Positions 1 through 8,024 of a stretch of 64,000 nucleotides of DNA are shown in pieces. Position 1 is the stretch's first letter. Each line of letters starts with the position of its first letter. The notes below the pieces were generated by a model. The model was given only the letters and a program-made list of their open reading frames with translations. It did not search any database and was not told the origin of the DNA. This stretch comes from Flavobacterium kingsejongi (lineage in GTDB: Bacteria; Bacteroidota; Bacteroidia; Flavobacteriales; Flavobacteriaceae). Position numbers and translations under genes: made by a program. The stretch covers positions 744,001 to 808,000 of the forward strand of contig NZ_CP020919.1 in NCBI RefSeq assembly GCF_003076475.1, in the 5' to 3' direction.

Positions 1-1489
1 CAGTAAGTGTAGGGTAATAAGAACGTATCAAGGCAGCTACTCCAGATACTATTGGTGCGGATAAGGAAGTGCCACTATCAAATTCATATTTATTATTTGC
101 TATTGTTGTAAATAGATCATGGCCGGGAGCAAATACATCCACATTTCCCTTTCCATAATTAGAAAAGTAAGAAACAAACCACTCGTTAATATAATAGCTA
201 ATAGAGCCTACTTTTATAAAATTATGGCTTATTTCTGTACCATCGTGTTTCTCATCATTAGGATAGAGCGTGATCCCATCCAAATCGGTACTCTCATTTC
301 CTGCTGCGCATACAATCAGGACATCATGTTCCGCTGCATACCGAATGGCTCCCTGTATCCAATCGGGATGTAACGATTGCCGTTTCCCTAAACTAATATT
401 AATAATTTGAGCCCCATTGTCCACAGCATACCGAATGGCTAAGGCTACATCCTTATCATGTTCACTACTATATGCTTTTACGCATAAAGCCATTAATGTG
501 ACATTGTTAGTAACTCCCTTAATTCCTAATTCATTGTTTCGCGTAGCAGCAATCAGGCCCGCTACTTTAGTACTATGATTAAAAATTGCTGCGTTTTTAA
601 AAACATTATTATTCCCATAGTGAATATCGGATAAATCCTTTGGATCATCGCCTTGAATTTTCCTATCTTCGTAATTATCATTTAATATGGTAGCAATCTT
701 CTCATCTATATCTTTATTATAATTTGAAATCCACTCTGCTGAAAGATTATATTTAATATAATCTTTCATATAATAGATATCAGCACTATATTCCTTGTTC
801 TCTTTGTATAAAGCATAAATACTATCTAATTTTGATAGCGTATAGTTTTGTTCTGGAAAAAACTTACTCAATGTATTTACTGATTTTTTATATCCCTCAG
901 TTAAAAACACTCCATATTTTTTTTCCTCTATCAACTTATCATAATTCTCTTTATAATGGATCAATGCCTTTTGATACTGTAAAAAGTCTTCAATATCCTG
1001 CTCTAAAACATCCTCTTGTTTTACATTCTGGAATTGACTTTGGAACTTTCTGATGATTCGTGTGGATTCCAAATTGGAATAAATGATATTCCCTCCTTGT
1101 TGATTTCCTAAAAAATTCCATCCGTGTATATCATCAATGTATCCATTATCATCATCATCGATACCATTATCTGGTATTTCATTTGGATTAATCCAAATAG
1201 CATCTTTTAAATCCTCGTGGAAAATATCCATTTCAGTATCAATAATGGCAACAACTACTGTCTTGCCTTTTTTATCTTTTAATAGTTCCCGATAGGCTTT
1301 ATCAAGACTTATTCCCGGGATAGTATCTTCAATAATATCTTTGTGCTGCCAATCGTTCCTGTAAGTAATAGGAGGATTCTTTTTTTTTTGTAATTTAATA
1401 TTATCCAATAATGTGATATATTCTTTTGTTTGAGTGCAACTAAACAAAAGAAGCGACATTATAATTAAAATAATTCCATCTTTATTCAT
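1..1489 (-). CDS. Subtilisin-like (S8) serine peptidase, lipoprotein, 3' end outside window
   Basis: About 496 residues are visible from ATG 1489 to the left edge, where the gene continues. The N-terminus is hydrophobic and ends in LLLFSC, a lipoprotein-type signal, so the enzyme is probably exported and lipid-anchored. The triad can be followed: Asp84 in VAIIDTEMD, His305 in NHSTKVAG and Ser475 in SGTSLSAP. The usual HGTHVAG is here HSTKVAG, and the Asp-to-His distance is long, with a charged helical insertion of about 170 residues. The gene starts 15 bp after the precursor-peptide stop, so the two are probably co-transcribed. By family and context it may remove the RiPP leader, as LanP enzymes do; this is inference. 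A housekeeping exported protease is the alternative. Confidence 0.9.
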   Translation of the reverse strand, partial: MNKDGIILIIMSLLLFSCTQTKEYITLLDNIKLQKKKNPPITYRNDWQHKDIIEDTIPGISLDKAYRELLKDKKGKTVVVAIIDTEMDIFHEDLKDAIWINPNEIPDNGIDDDDNGYIDDIHGWNFLGNQQGGNIIYSNLESTRIIRKFQSQFQNVKQEDVLEQDIEDFLQYQKALIHYKENYDKLIEEKKYGVFLTEGYKKSVNTLSKFFPEQNYTLSKLDSIYALYKENKEYSADIYYMKDYIKYNLSAEWISNYNKDIDEKIATILNDNYEDRKIQGDDPKDLSDIHYGNNNVFKNAAIFNHSTKVAGLIAATRNNELGIKGVTNNVTLMALCVKAYSSEHDKDVALAIRYAVDNGAQIINISLGKRQSLHPDWIQGAIRYAAEHDVLIVCAAGNESTDLDGITLYPNDEKHDGTEISHNFIKVGSISYYINEWFVSYFSNYGKGNVDVFAPGHDLFTTIANNKYEFDSGTSLSAPIVSGVAALIRSYYPTLT

Positions 1490-1504
1490 AGAAAAAACAT
1501 TAAA

Positions 1505-1738
1505 TTATCTCGTTAACCCAATAGTAACTTTTTGTGTATCTGGTTTAGTCGGTGTCTCAGGTTCTGGAGAATTTGTAGGAGTTGTAGGATTTGGATTTAG
1601 CATGGTTGTTGATGTCTTGGATGTAGTAATATCTCCTGTTCCATCTCCTCCTTTAATTGCTTTTAAATTATCAAATTTGGCTATTTGCATTTTATCTAAT
1701 GTTAATTTACCGCTTTTCATCATTAATGTTTTTTTCAT
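1505..1738 (-). CDS. RiPP precursor peptide, class I lanthipeptide-like leader, Cys-free Thr-rich core
   Basis: 77 residues from ATG 1738; a TTG seven codons upstream is open but the ATG follows an A-rich stretch typical of Bacteroidota starts. The leader carries KLTLDKMQIAKFDNLKAIKGG-type features: a KLxLxK block, IAK, and a double glycine at residues 30-31, as in Bacteroidota LanB-associated precursors. The presumed core (residues 32-77) has 14 Thr, 3 Ser, many Pro and no Cys, so it could be dehydrated but could not form lanthionine rings. It lies between the S8 peptidase (15 bp downstream) and an inserted IS element; the LanB pair is 2.7 kb upstream on the same strand. The opposite strand is also open but shows no recognisable protein. 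Role as substrate is inferred from leader type and neighbourhood. Confidence 0.75.
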   Translation of the reverse strand: MKKTLMMKSGKLTLDKMQIAKFDNLKAIKGGDGTGDITTSKTSTTMLNPNPTTPTNSPEPETPTKPDTQKVTIGLTR

Positions 1739-1780
1739 TTTAAAATTTTTTAAACGCAAACTAAATCTAATTCTTCTTAT

Positions 1781-1801
1781 TGAAGTGATTTAAACTTTTT
1801 T
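1781..1801. repeat. Left terminal inverted repeat of the IS element
   Basis: Begins TGAAGTGATTTAAAC and matches the right end at 19 of 21 bases; flanked on the outside by the TTAT duplication at 1777-1780. Confidence 0.9.
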
Positions 1802-1866
1802 TAGAATTAAAAAAGGGTTGTCGATATTTGTGTCGCTAAACATACAATTATCAAAACCAACCCTTT

Positions 1867-2691
1867 ATGTACAGTGTACTTGACAAAGATACAATAGAAT
1901 TGGAAATTGTTGCATATATACCTAAAGCCCGTCGTGGATTTCCTGTAACAGTTCCATTATCAGAAGTGATAAATGCTATACTCTACAAACTTAAAACGGG
2001 CCTTCAATGGCATCAGCTACCCATTAGGGCTCTTTTTGAAAATAAGGTTATAAGTTGGCAATCTGTTTACTATCACTATCGCAAGTGGAGTCTTTGCGGT
2101 TTCTGGAAAGCTTGTTGGATTAAATTCCTTAGCCGTCATCACTCAAAACTTGACCTTTCCAGTGTGGATTTGGACGGAAGCCATACTCCTGCTATCCGAG
2201 GCGGTGAACAGGTTGACTATCAAGGTCGGAAGAAGCGAAAAACAACTAATTCACTCTATCTAACCGATAGGCAAGGCTTGCCATTAGCAATGTCAGAACC
2301 TCTTGCGGGAAACCACAACGACCTGTATAATATTGAGGTTCAGTTTGAAGACATTACAGCAACATTAGAACAAGCCAATATTTCTGTAGATGGATTGTTC
2401 CTCAATGCAGACGCAGGTTTTGACTCTAAAGACTTAAGAAAAGCATGTTCAGATAAGAACATTCAAGCTAATATCTGTTTTAACAAACGTAACGGTCATA
2501 GTGAGAGGGATGAATATTTTGATGAGCAACTCTATAAGCAGAGATATACAATCGAACGCACAAATGCCTGGTTAGATGGGTTTAGGTCAATCTTAAATAG
2601 ATATGACACAACAACTGAATCTTGGAAAGGATTCAATTATATAGCATTTATAGTAATAGCATCAAAAAAATTTAAAAAGGAAAAAGTTTAA
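1867..2691 (+). CDS. IS5-family transposase (DDE)
   Basis: 274 residues, the usual size for this family. The N-terminal part (PLSEVINAILYKLKTGLQW) is the DUF4096-like helical domain found before the catalytic domain. Three acidic positions fit the DDE triad: Asp in SVDLDGSHT, Asp in NADAGFDSK and Glu in YTIERTNAW, followed by a basic tail. The frame is intact from ATG 1867 to the stop, 9 bp before the right inverted repeat boundary, so the enzyme could be active. It catalyses excision and insertion of its own element and has no role in the surrounding peptide locus other than interrupting it. Confidence 0.93.
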   Translation: MYSVLDKDTIELEIVAYIPKARRGFPVTVPLSEVINAILYKLKTGLQWHQLPIRALFENKVISWQSVYYHYRKWSLCGFWKACWIKFLSRHHSKLDLSSVDLDGSHTPAIRGGEQVDYQGRKKRKTTNSLYLTDRQGLPLAMSEPLAGNHNDLYNIEVQFEDITATLEQANISVDGLFLNADAGFDSKDLRKACSDKNIQANICFNKRNGHSERDEYFDEQLYKQRYTIERTNAWLDGFRSILNRYDTTTESWKGFNYIAFIVIASKKFKKEKV

Positions 2692-2700
2692 ACCACTTCA
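2680..2700. repeat. Right terminal inverted repeat of the IS element
   Basis: Reverse complement begins TGAAGTGGTTTAAAC; followed immediately by TTAT (2701-2704), the second copy of the target duplication. Confidence 0.9.
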
Positions 2701-2718
2701 TTATAAAAATATAGAGAC

Positions 2719-2738
2719 TCGGAATTCATAAATATCGA
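2719..2738. promoter_or_regulatory. Operator-like palindrome upstream of precursor gene
   Basis: The 20-mer TCGGAATTCATAAATATCGA is an imperfect palindrome and differs at only 3 positions from the 20-mer at 7690-7709 upstream of lanB. Before the IS inserted, this site would have stood about 60 bp upstream of the precursor ATG, in the gap after the regulator gene. A regulatory site shared by both transcription units is inference. The outer ACTCG/CGAGT arms could alternatively form a weak terminator stem for the regulator gene. Confidence 0.4.
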
Positions 2739-2756
2739 GTATTTTTAGAAAAAATT

Positions 2757-4457
2757 TTAGTCTAATTCATTGCTTTTTAATTTATTAATAAAATATGACG
2801 GATAGATTCCAGTTTTACTATAGAATGCTTTAGAAAATGATTCGGCGTTATTAAATCCAATTTCCTCAGCGAGAGCTTTAATTGTGTACCTCCTGTATTT
2901 TCTATTTATTCTTAGTGCTTCAACTATATATTCAATTCTTAAATCATTAATATAACTAGTAAAGTTTTTATCTTTAGTTGTATTTACGACCTTTGAAAGA
3001 TAGCTTGAATTCGTTTGAATTGAATTCGCAAGTTTAGCTAATGTCAAATCTTTCTGTAAGAATAATTTATTCTGCTCGAAACCTTCTAACTCTTTTAATA
3101 TATTACTGACCGTATCTTTAGGAATACCGACTTCCGTTATTTTAGATACATTCTTAGAAGTAACTTCTTGTATGTTTTTTTCTTCTTCATAAATATGAAC
3201 ATTATTCATTAATGATTCATATTTGTATTTATAATTCTTCTGTTTTTTGTAAAATAAAATAAATCCCGTAATTGCAATCACAAGAAAAATTCCTAAAAAA
3301 ATGATTGAAATAAAAAATCTAAGCTTATTATATTTTAAACTTTCTTCGATACTTTTCTTTTCTTTTCTAAGCTGATTTGAATCATATTCTTTTATGATTT
3401 TTTTAGAAAAATATTTAAAATTGTCTGTCAAAAGCTTATCTATCCTTAATAACTTTTCGATATAAAACAATTGTTTGTCAGTATCTCCTATAGATTTATA
3501 ATAATTGATTAGCATCTCATATCCTTCTCTTAAATCAGGATAAACATCGTTAGTCTCATCAAATATTTTATCGACTTTGAGAAAGTATTTAACAGCTTCA
3601 TCTTCTTGGTTTAAGTCATAATAACTTTTGCCTAAATAGAAATAGGCTATTGCTAAATTTGTTTTGTCATTACGTGATACTATGGAGGGTATTGATATTA
3701 ATAGATTTTTAATAGCAAATGCAAAATTTTTCTTAGAATATTGATTCATACCTTCACTGTATGTAAAATAATCTTTCATCAAATAATCTTTAAATCTTAC
3801 AGATTCTTTGATACCAAAATCATTATATGTTGATGAAAGATCATATTGCCCCATCTTATTATAACATATTGACAAACCTAAAATACAATTCAAATAATAG
3901 TAATAATCAGTACTAGAGAAATACGCTTGGCATTCTAAAAAAACAGGAACGGCCTCTTCTTGTAATCCCTGAATACTTCTTATGACAGCTATATTAAATT
4001 TTATAGTATAACTTAAATATTTACCTTCAGTTTTTTCTACATAATTGCTAGCCAACAGATAATTATCTATTGCCCCTACATAGTTTGATAATTTATTATA
4101 TTCATTTCCTTTAATAAAGTAACCTTTAGCTATAAATTGATTATTATTATTCTTTTTAGAAATAAATACCATACTGTCCATATAAATAATTTTTAAATTA
4201 TTATTTAAATTACTGTGTGACATAAAATGATAGCCATTAAAAATTTCCTGAAAATTATTTTCCGCTTTTCCCTTTTCTAAATATGCTTTTGCATATAATT
4301 TCGTTTTCAGGGAATCTTTTTCATATTTATAGTATCTCTTCACTATATCTTTATAGCTAAGCATCTTCAAAGAATCAGGAACATAATTTTTTTGTGCGAG
4401 CAGTGTAGGGCTCGTAAGGAAAAAAAGAAAAGGTAAAAGTATTTTTAGTAAGGGCAT
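2757..4457 (-). CDS. Membrane-anchored TPR / AraC-type HTH regulator
   Basis: 566 residues: signal sequence (1-21), a helical TPR-like region (about 50-350) with repeated Ala/Tyr/Leu patterns such as AIAYFYLGKSYYDL, one membrane span (about 380-403), a charged linker, and a C-terminal AraC-type DNA-binding domain (about 470-562; LAEEIGFNNAESFSKAF). The layout predicts a sensor outside the membrane and DNA binding inside, in one chain. It starts 5 bp after the lanB elimination gene, so it belongs to the same operon. Its DNA is visibly more AT-rich than the lanB genes, suggesting a separate origin. It probably regulates this peptide locus, and the related palindromes at 2719 and 7690 are candidate sites; neither is proven. 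Confidence 0.85.
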   Translation of the reverse strand: MPLLKILLPFLFFLTSPTLLAQKNYVPDSLKMLSYKDIVKRYYKYEKDSLKTKLYAKAYLEKGKAENNFQEIFNGYHFMSHSNLNNNLKIIYMDSMVFISKKNNNNQFIAKGYFIKGNEYNKLSNYVGAIDNYLLASNYVEKTEGKYLSYTIKFNIAVIRSIQGLQEEAVPVFLECQAYFSSTDYYYYLNCILGLSICYNKMGQYDLSSTYNDFGIKESVRFKDYLMKDYFTYSEGMNQYSKKNFAFAIKNLLISIPSIVSRNDKTNLAIAYFYLGKSYYDLNQEDEAVKYFLKVDKIFDETNDVYPDLREGYEMLINYYKSIGDTDKQLFYIEKLLRIDKLLTDNFKYFSKKIIKEYDSNQLRKEKKSIEESLKYNKLRFFISIIFLGIFLVIAITGFILFYKKQKNYKYKYESLMNNVHIYEEEKNIQEVTSKNVSKITEVGIPKDTVSNILKELEGFEQNKLFLQKDLTLAKLANSIQTNSSYLSKVVNTTKDKNFTSYINDLRIEYIVEALRINRKYRRYTIKALAEEIGFNNAESFSKAFYSKTGIYPSYFINKLKSNELD

Positions 4458-4462
4458 TGTAA

Positions 4463-5338
4463 TTAATTAATTTTAGTCGCTTTAGCGTATGCGCTCTTAT
4501 AATATTTAAAGAGAAAATCATAATAAACCCATTCATAGGTTCGCTGTCTGGTGCTAAAAAAGCGGTTTACAGTCATGTGATTATACGAATGTAACAAATT
4601 AATATTTTTTATCACACTTTTTTTTTTATGCTCGCGGGTTTTATACCGTGTAATTAAAGGTTGAATCCTGCTACTCTTCTGTGAAATAAGGGTACAAAAC
4701 GGTACTTCTTCCTTATTTTCAGGAACTGTAGCCAGAATATTTTCCAACTGCGGCCTTAACCTCCTGTATTTTGCATCCAGCTTTTCTTTATTTTCTTTAC
4801 CAGACTGATGCTCCTTGCGAAATACCTGCTGCATCTCCGAAGTAAATTGCATCCGCTCCTGCAGGTTCAATCCAAAATCGGCCATCGTGGTATCCAGGCT
4901 TTTCAAGGCAACGAGCAGGCGCATCTCATCATCGTTAGGATCCAATAGTGCCAAAAGCCCTGTGATCATTTCGCTGTCGTGGTAAAACAATGTTTCTGAA
5001 TCTATAATCGCATCTTCCCCATACCGTTCCAGTTCGCGATGGTAGGTATCAGCCTGCACTTTCCAAATCCGGTCGTCAGCCACATAAGGTACGAGTGCCG
5101 CTTTCAGGCTTTGGATGAGGTCTCCCATTTTTGCCAGATCCGTAAGATGGAAACGAATCCTGAGATGGCTTTCCGGATCATGGTAACGGATAAAAAACCA
5201 TTTATCCATCCAGCCGTTGGCTATAAATGTTTTACAAAGTGGCCCTATGACCTCCGCCAAAAGCAAATCGGCCGTTTTTGCGCCGGTATACAGTTTGTAA
5301 TAAAGCCATTCTTCCCCTAAGATAAAAGTGCGTTTCAT
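4463..5338 (-). CDS. LanB elimination domain as a separate protein (thiopeptide-type bacteriocin biosynthesis domain)
   Basis: 291 residues, the size of the C-terminal domain of full-length LanB, with the family signatures FFIRYHDPESHLRIRF (about 48-63) and HMTVNR (His about 254). In NisB-type enzymes the matching Arg and His residues eliminate glutamate from glutamylated Ser/Thr to leave dehydroamino acids. The ATG at 5338 overlaps the stop of the glutamylation half (ATGA, 5335-5338), so the two halves are translationally coupled and presumably work together. Split LanB pairs are known for thiopeptides and pinensin-like peptides. No LanC cyclase gene is visible in the window. Confidence 0.88.
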   Translation of the reverse strand: MKRTFILGEEWLYYKLYTGAKTADLLLAEVIGPLCKTFIANGWMDKWFFIRYHDPESHLRIRFHLTDLAKMGDLIQSLKAALVPYVADDRIWKVQADTYHRELERYGEDAIIDSETLFYHDSEMITGLLALLDPNDDEMRLLVALKSLDTTMADFGLNLQERMQFTSEMQQVFRKEHQSGKENKEKLDAKYRRLRPQLENILATVPENKEEVPFCTLISQKSSRIQPLITRYKTREHKKKSVIKNINLLHSYNHMTVNRFFSTRQRTYEWVYYDFLFKYYKSAYAKATKIN

Positions 5339-7572
5339 CGGCTTGTGGTAATTGGGTTTAATTTTTTGTGGTTGTAGAAAGAAAAAATTATCTGGTTAAC
5401 ATAGGAGCCTCCCGAACCAGTTAGGGGCGTGCTATGGCCTAAAAATTCTTCGAGGAGGAATGATTCCCTATTTTTTATGGTGCTGAGCCACATTTGAATA
5501 CAATCGATATTTTCTAAGTTCAGCAGTAGCGTATTATCATGATCTGCCAATTGTACCCATTGCGGCAATTGTAAGGTGGTTCGCCAGTTCCGGACAACAG
5601 TAATCAATTGCGGAGTCTCATATTCCTGCACCAGGTGCTGTATGCTTTCTTTTTTGATCCTCCACTGTGCTTTTGACAGGATCATATTTTCGAATGTTAC
5701 GCGGGGCAGCACATCATATAAAGCTGCAACAGCGCCCCAGCTAAAACCGATGGAGGCGCGCGAGCCCTGATTTTGGAGATCTGCCAAAAAATGATAAACG
5801 GGCAAAGCATTCCGGCTGTAATTATGGGCATTTCCCAACCGCGGCAGTACCTCAGCAGTATTCTTTTTCGATTTCAGCACCAGTTTACCGGTATCTGATA
5901 GTGACAACGTTAAATCGTCGAGGGTAATATGGTTTTCCACTGCTACCGATGCTTTTCCGAGGTACGGAATTTCATGGCTCCTGAAATTGGGGCGTTTCAA
6001 TACATTCCCGGTTCGCGATTCCGGCAAGTGGATGATTTCTGCCAGGATTTTCCCGGGATTCATACGCGATTCCAGGGCCGTAATTTCCCTGGCCAAAGCT
6101 TCCAGTCCGGAATCCCCGTGACAAAAACGCCCCAACAGGTTCACAGCACTGGAACCGCTAATGTATTGCAGCACGAGTGTATCGGTTCCATCAAGCGTAA
6201 CCAATTCGGCCATAGCAGCCAGCGTATCGGGCAAATCATGGCTGTTCTCGGGCAGATCATCAAAATCATCAGCTGTCAATTCAATATGCAGTTCGCCTTT
6301 TGCCCGGGCTTGCATGACTTTAGAATGCAGTATCCTGCTAACTGCTGTCCAGGGTAGATTTTGTGCTGCCTCTGTTCCCTTTCCCATCATTAAATCTTCA
6401 ATATAAGGGGCGGAATCATGCGTATTCCCAACAGGATATCCAATACCGAGTTCTACATCCAATACTGTCGCCAATGGCATTTCCCGGTGTTCATACCGTT
6501 GCTGGAAGGCTTTGGTAAACTGATCCAATGGTGTCATCCCTTCTGCATACGTCAATTTTGCAAACAATCGAAAAACAGATTCTAATTGGTCCCTATGGCT
6601 CCGATCCAGGAGAGCGTTTTTGGCCTTTAGGAAAAGATCGGTTTGAAATAAGTATCCTGGCTCAAAAGGAATTTCTAATTGTTTGAGCGTATCACTGATA
6701 TTTTGATAGTCTTGCGGATCATTTCCTATAGTTTCATCCAGTTGCTTCATCTCGTCCAATGCCTTTTGCAATACCTCTGGTAAAGTTCCCAAACCTTCGA
6801 TCGTCTGTAAACGCTCGATCAGGGATTCCGAATAATCAATTCCGGTAAGATGCGGCTCCAGTTCCGAAACCAACAGCTGGTTAGCTATCAGTTCTGCTAC
6901 AAATTCCTCCGCTTCTGCCTGATCGATGTCTGCATCACAGAGTACGGCTGCTATAGCCATCACAGGCTGTCCGTGCTTTGCAAATTCAAAAATTTCCTGA
7001 AGGTATTCCGAATTGGTAACGGCTTCCAGGCTGTGTTTTCGTTGTCCTCCTGCATACGTGTATTCTACATACCGCAGTGCATTGCCAATAGGATATAGAG
7101 AACTGTTTGGGTAATATAATAACTGCCCGCTGATGCCTGGCTGCTGCGTAATATGTTGTGCCAAGCCGGCTACAAAATTCATATCAAAACGCGTTACCCT
7201 TCGAAAAGTAGAATAAGGCTCCAGTATCAGGCGGGTTTCTGTTGAAAATGCACCAACGGAACAACCGGCAAAAAGACCGAATGGGGTACAACGGGAAGTA
7301 ATGCGTGCGAGGTATTTTAAAATCGTCAATCGCAGCTTTGCGGCTTTCTTAGGATCCAGGCGATCGCCTTCCCATTTTTCAAGTTCGGCACTGACCACCG
7401 GAGAGGCAAGAAACAATGCTTCCCGAAATACCGGATCATTGCCTATCGCTCTGAGTGCTGTTTCAGCAATAGAAATTCCTCCTGTAAGATTAGTATAATT
7501 ATGCAGTTCCAATAGTGGGCTACGCAGGCAAAAACGGTCAAATACCGTATACGGAAATGGATTTTTATTCAT
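5335..7572 (-). CDS. LanB glutamylation domain as a separate protein (lantibiotic dehydratase N-terminal domain)
   Basis: 745 residues from ATG 7572; an in-frame TTG at 7632 would add 20 residues, but family members begin near the FDRFCLRSPLLEL motif, which then lies at residues 11-23. The RCTPFGLFAG motif (about 94-103) is the hallmark of the LanB N-terminal domain. In class I enzymes this domain uses glutamyl-tRNA to glutamylate Ser and Thr of the precursor. The protein ends where full-length LanB would continue into the elimination domain, which is encoded by the next gene with a 4-bp overlap. Base composition is less AT-rich than the downstream regulator. A TAnnTTTG element lies 40 bp upstream. 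Confidence 0.9.
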   Translation of the reverse strand: MNKNPFPYTVFDRFCLRSPLLELHNYTNLTGGISIAETALRAIGNDPVFREALFLASPVVSAELEKWEGDRLDPKKAAKLRLTILKYLARITSRCTPFGLFAGCSVGAFSTETRLILEPYSTFRRVTRFDMNFVAGLAQHITQQPGISGQLLYYPNSSLYPIGNALRYVEYTYAGGQRKHSLEAVTNSEYLQEIFEFAKHGQPVMAIAAVLCDADIDQAEAEEFVAELIANQLLVSELEPHLTGIDYSESLIERLQTIEGLGTLPEVLQKALDEMKQLDETIGNDPQDYQNISDTLKQLEIPFEPGYLFQTDLFLKAKNALLDRSHRDQLESVFRLFAKLTYAEGMTPLDQFTKAFQQRYEHREMPLATVLDVELGIGYPVGNTHDSAPYIEDLMMGKGTEAAQNLPWTAVSRILHSKVMQARAKGELHIELTADDFDDLPENSHDLPDTLAAMAELVTLDGTDTLVLQYISGSSAVNLLGRFCHGDSGLEALAREITALESRMNPGKILAEIIHLPESRTGNVLKRPNFRSHEIPYLGKASVAVENHITLDDLTLSLSDTGKLVLKSKKNTAEVLPRLGNAHNYSRNALPVYHFLADLQNQGSRASIGFSWGAVAALYDVLPRVTFENMILSKAQWRIKKESIQHLVQEYETPQLITVVRNWRTTLQLPQWVQLADHDNTLLLNLENIDCIQMWLSTIKNRESFLLEEFLGHSTPLTGSGGSYVNQIIFSFYNHKKLNPITTSR

Positions 7573-7611
7573 CAAGATTTGGGATAATGGGGCATTAAAA
7601 GTTGGGCATGC

Positions 7612-7619
7612 CAAAAATA
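7612..7619 (-). promoter_or_regulatory. Probable -7 element of lanB promoter
   Basis: On the minus strand the octamer TATTTTTG fits the Bacteroidota TAnnTTTG consensus and lies 40 bp before the ATG at 7572. No good TTTG is present at the usual 17-21 bp upstream, so the promoter may need an activator. Confidence 0.45.
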
Positions 7620-7673
7620 CAATAAAAAACAAAAACAGGCTAAAACACTGAATACCAAAGAGAATAACATCCT

Positions 7674-7709
7674 ATTTATAAATTGAAGGTCGGAATTTAT
7701 AAATGCCGA
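7674..7709. promoter_or_regulatory. Paired palindromic operator candidates upstream of lanB
   Basis: The perfect palindrome ATTTATAAAT occurs at 7674-7683 and again at 7695-7704, 21 bp apart (two helical turns). The second copy is the centre of TCGGAATTTATAAATGCCGA (7690-7709), a 20-bp palindrome with one mismatched pair that recurs with 3 differences at 2719-2738. Placement just upstream of the lanB -7 element suits an activator or repressor site. Function is inferred. Confidence 0.45.
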
Positions 7710-7712
7710 TAG

Positions 7713-7728
7713 GGTTCATTTGTGAACC
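7713..7728. promoter_or_regulatory. Inverted repeat GGTTCA-TTTG-TGAACC
   Basis: Perfect 6-bp arms around a 4-base centre, 4 bp beyond the operator-like palindrome. It may be a further binding site or a small hairpin; nothing else supports a role. Confidence 0.3.
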
Positions 7729-7981
7729 GCAATCCGGTCTGTTACTTTTGGCTTAACAAATTTGCACTGGGGAGCGTGAATTTGTGATTAACTTTTTAAA
7801 ATCAATAAAAAATAGCGGGCTTATCCCCCGTTACGTGACACGGTTACCATAAGAGGTTTGTACTTAGGCTATCCGAAGAAATATACAAAACCGGGCTTTT
7901 ATAGAGAAAAGCAAGCGTATAAAAAATTAGGGTTTATTGTTTTTATACGAATTGTAATATAAACCGAAGTACCATAAAAAA

Positions 7982-8024
7982 GCAGTCTTACCATAAAAAT
8001 GTTGGACACATAGTGTAAGACTGC
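7982..8024 (+). promoter_or_regulatory. 10-bp inverted repeat in the leader of the small exported-protein gene
   Basis: GCAGTCTTAC (7982-7991) pairs perfectly with GTAAGACTGC (8015-8024) across a 23-base loop. It ends 23 bp before the ATG at 8048 and so would lie in the 5' leader as an RNA hairpin or act as a split DNA site. The phrase TACCATAAAAA occurs twice around the first arm. Confidence 0.4.

Larger units (their letters stand above)
1781..2700 (+). mobile_element. Complete IS5-family insertion sequence (920 bp)
   Basis: The element is bounded by terminal inverted repeats TGAAGTG(A/G)TTTAAACTTTTT at 1781-1801 and 2680-2700 that agree at 19 of 21 positions. Directly outside them the tetranucleotide TTAT is duplicated (1777-1780 and 2701-2704), which is the expected target-site duplication. 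One intact transposase gene fills the element. Matching ends and target duplication point to a recent, simple insertion. It landed 43 bp upstream of the precursor-peptide ATG, inside what otherwise reads as one minus-strand gene cluster. Confidence 0.93.

Noticed and set aside
1434..1793. Plus-strand open frame of 119 codons opposite the precursor peptide
   Set aside because: It overlaps three minus-strand signals (precursor, peptidase start, IS end), has no recognisable start context and reads as low-complexity Val/Gly and Leu/Ile; the minus-strand leader motif is far more convincing.
7713..7728. tRNA T-arm, because of the GGTTC-like stem-loop
   Set aside because: No acceptor, D or anticodon arms can be built around it.
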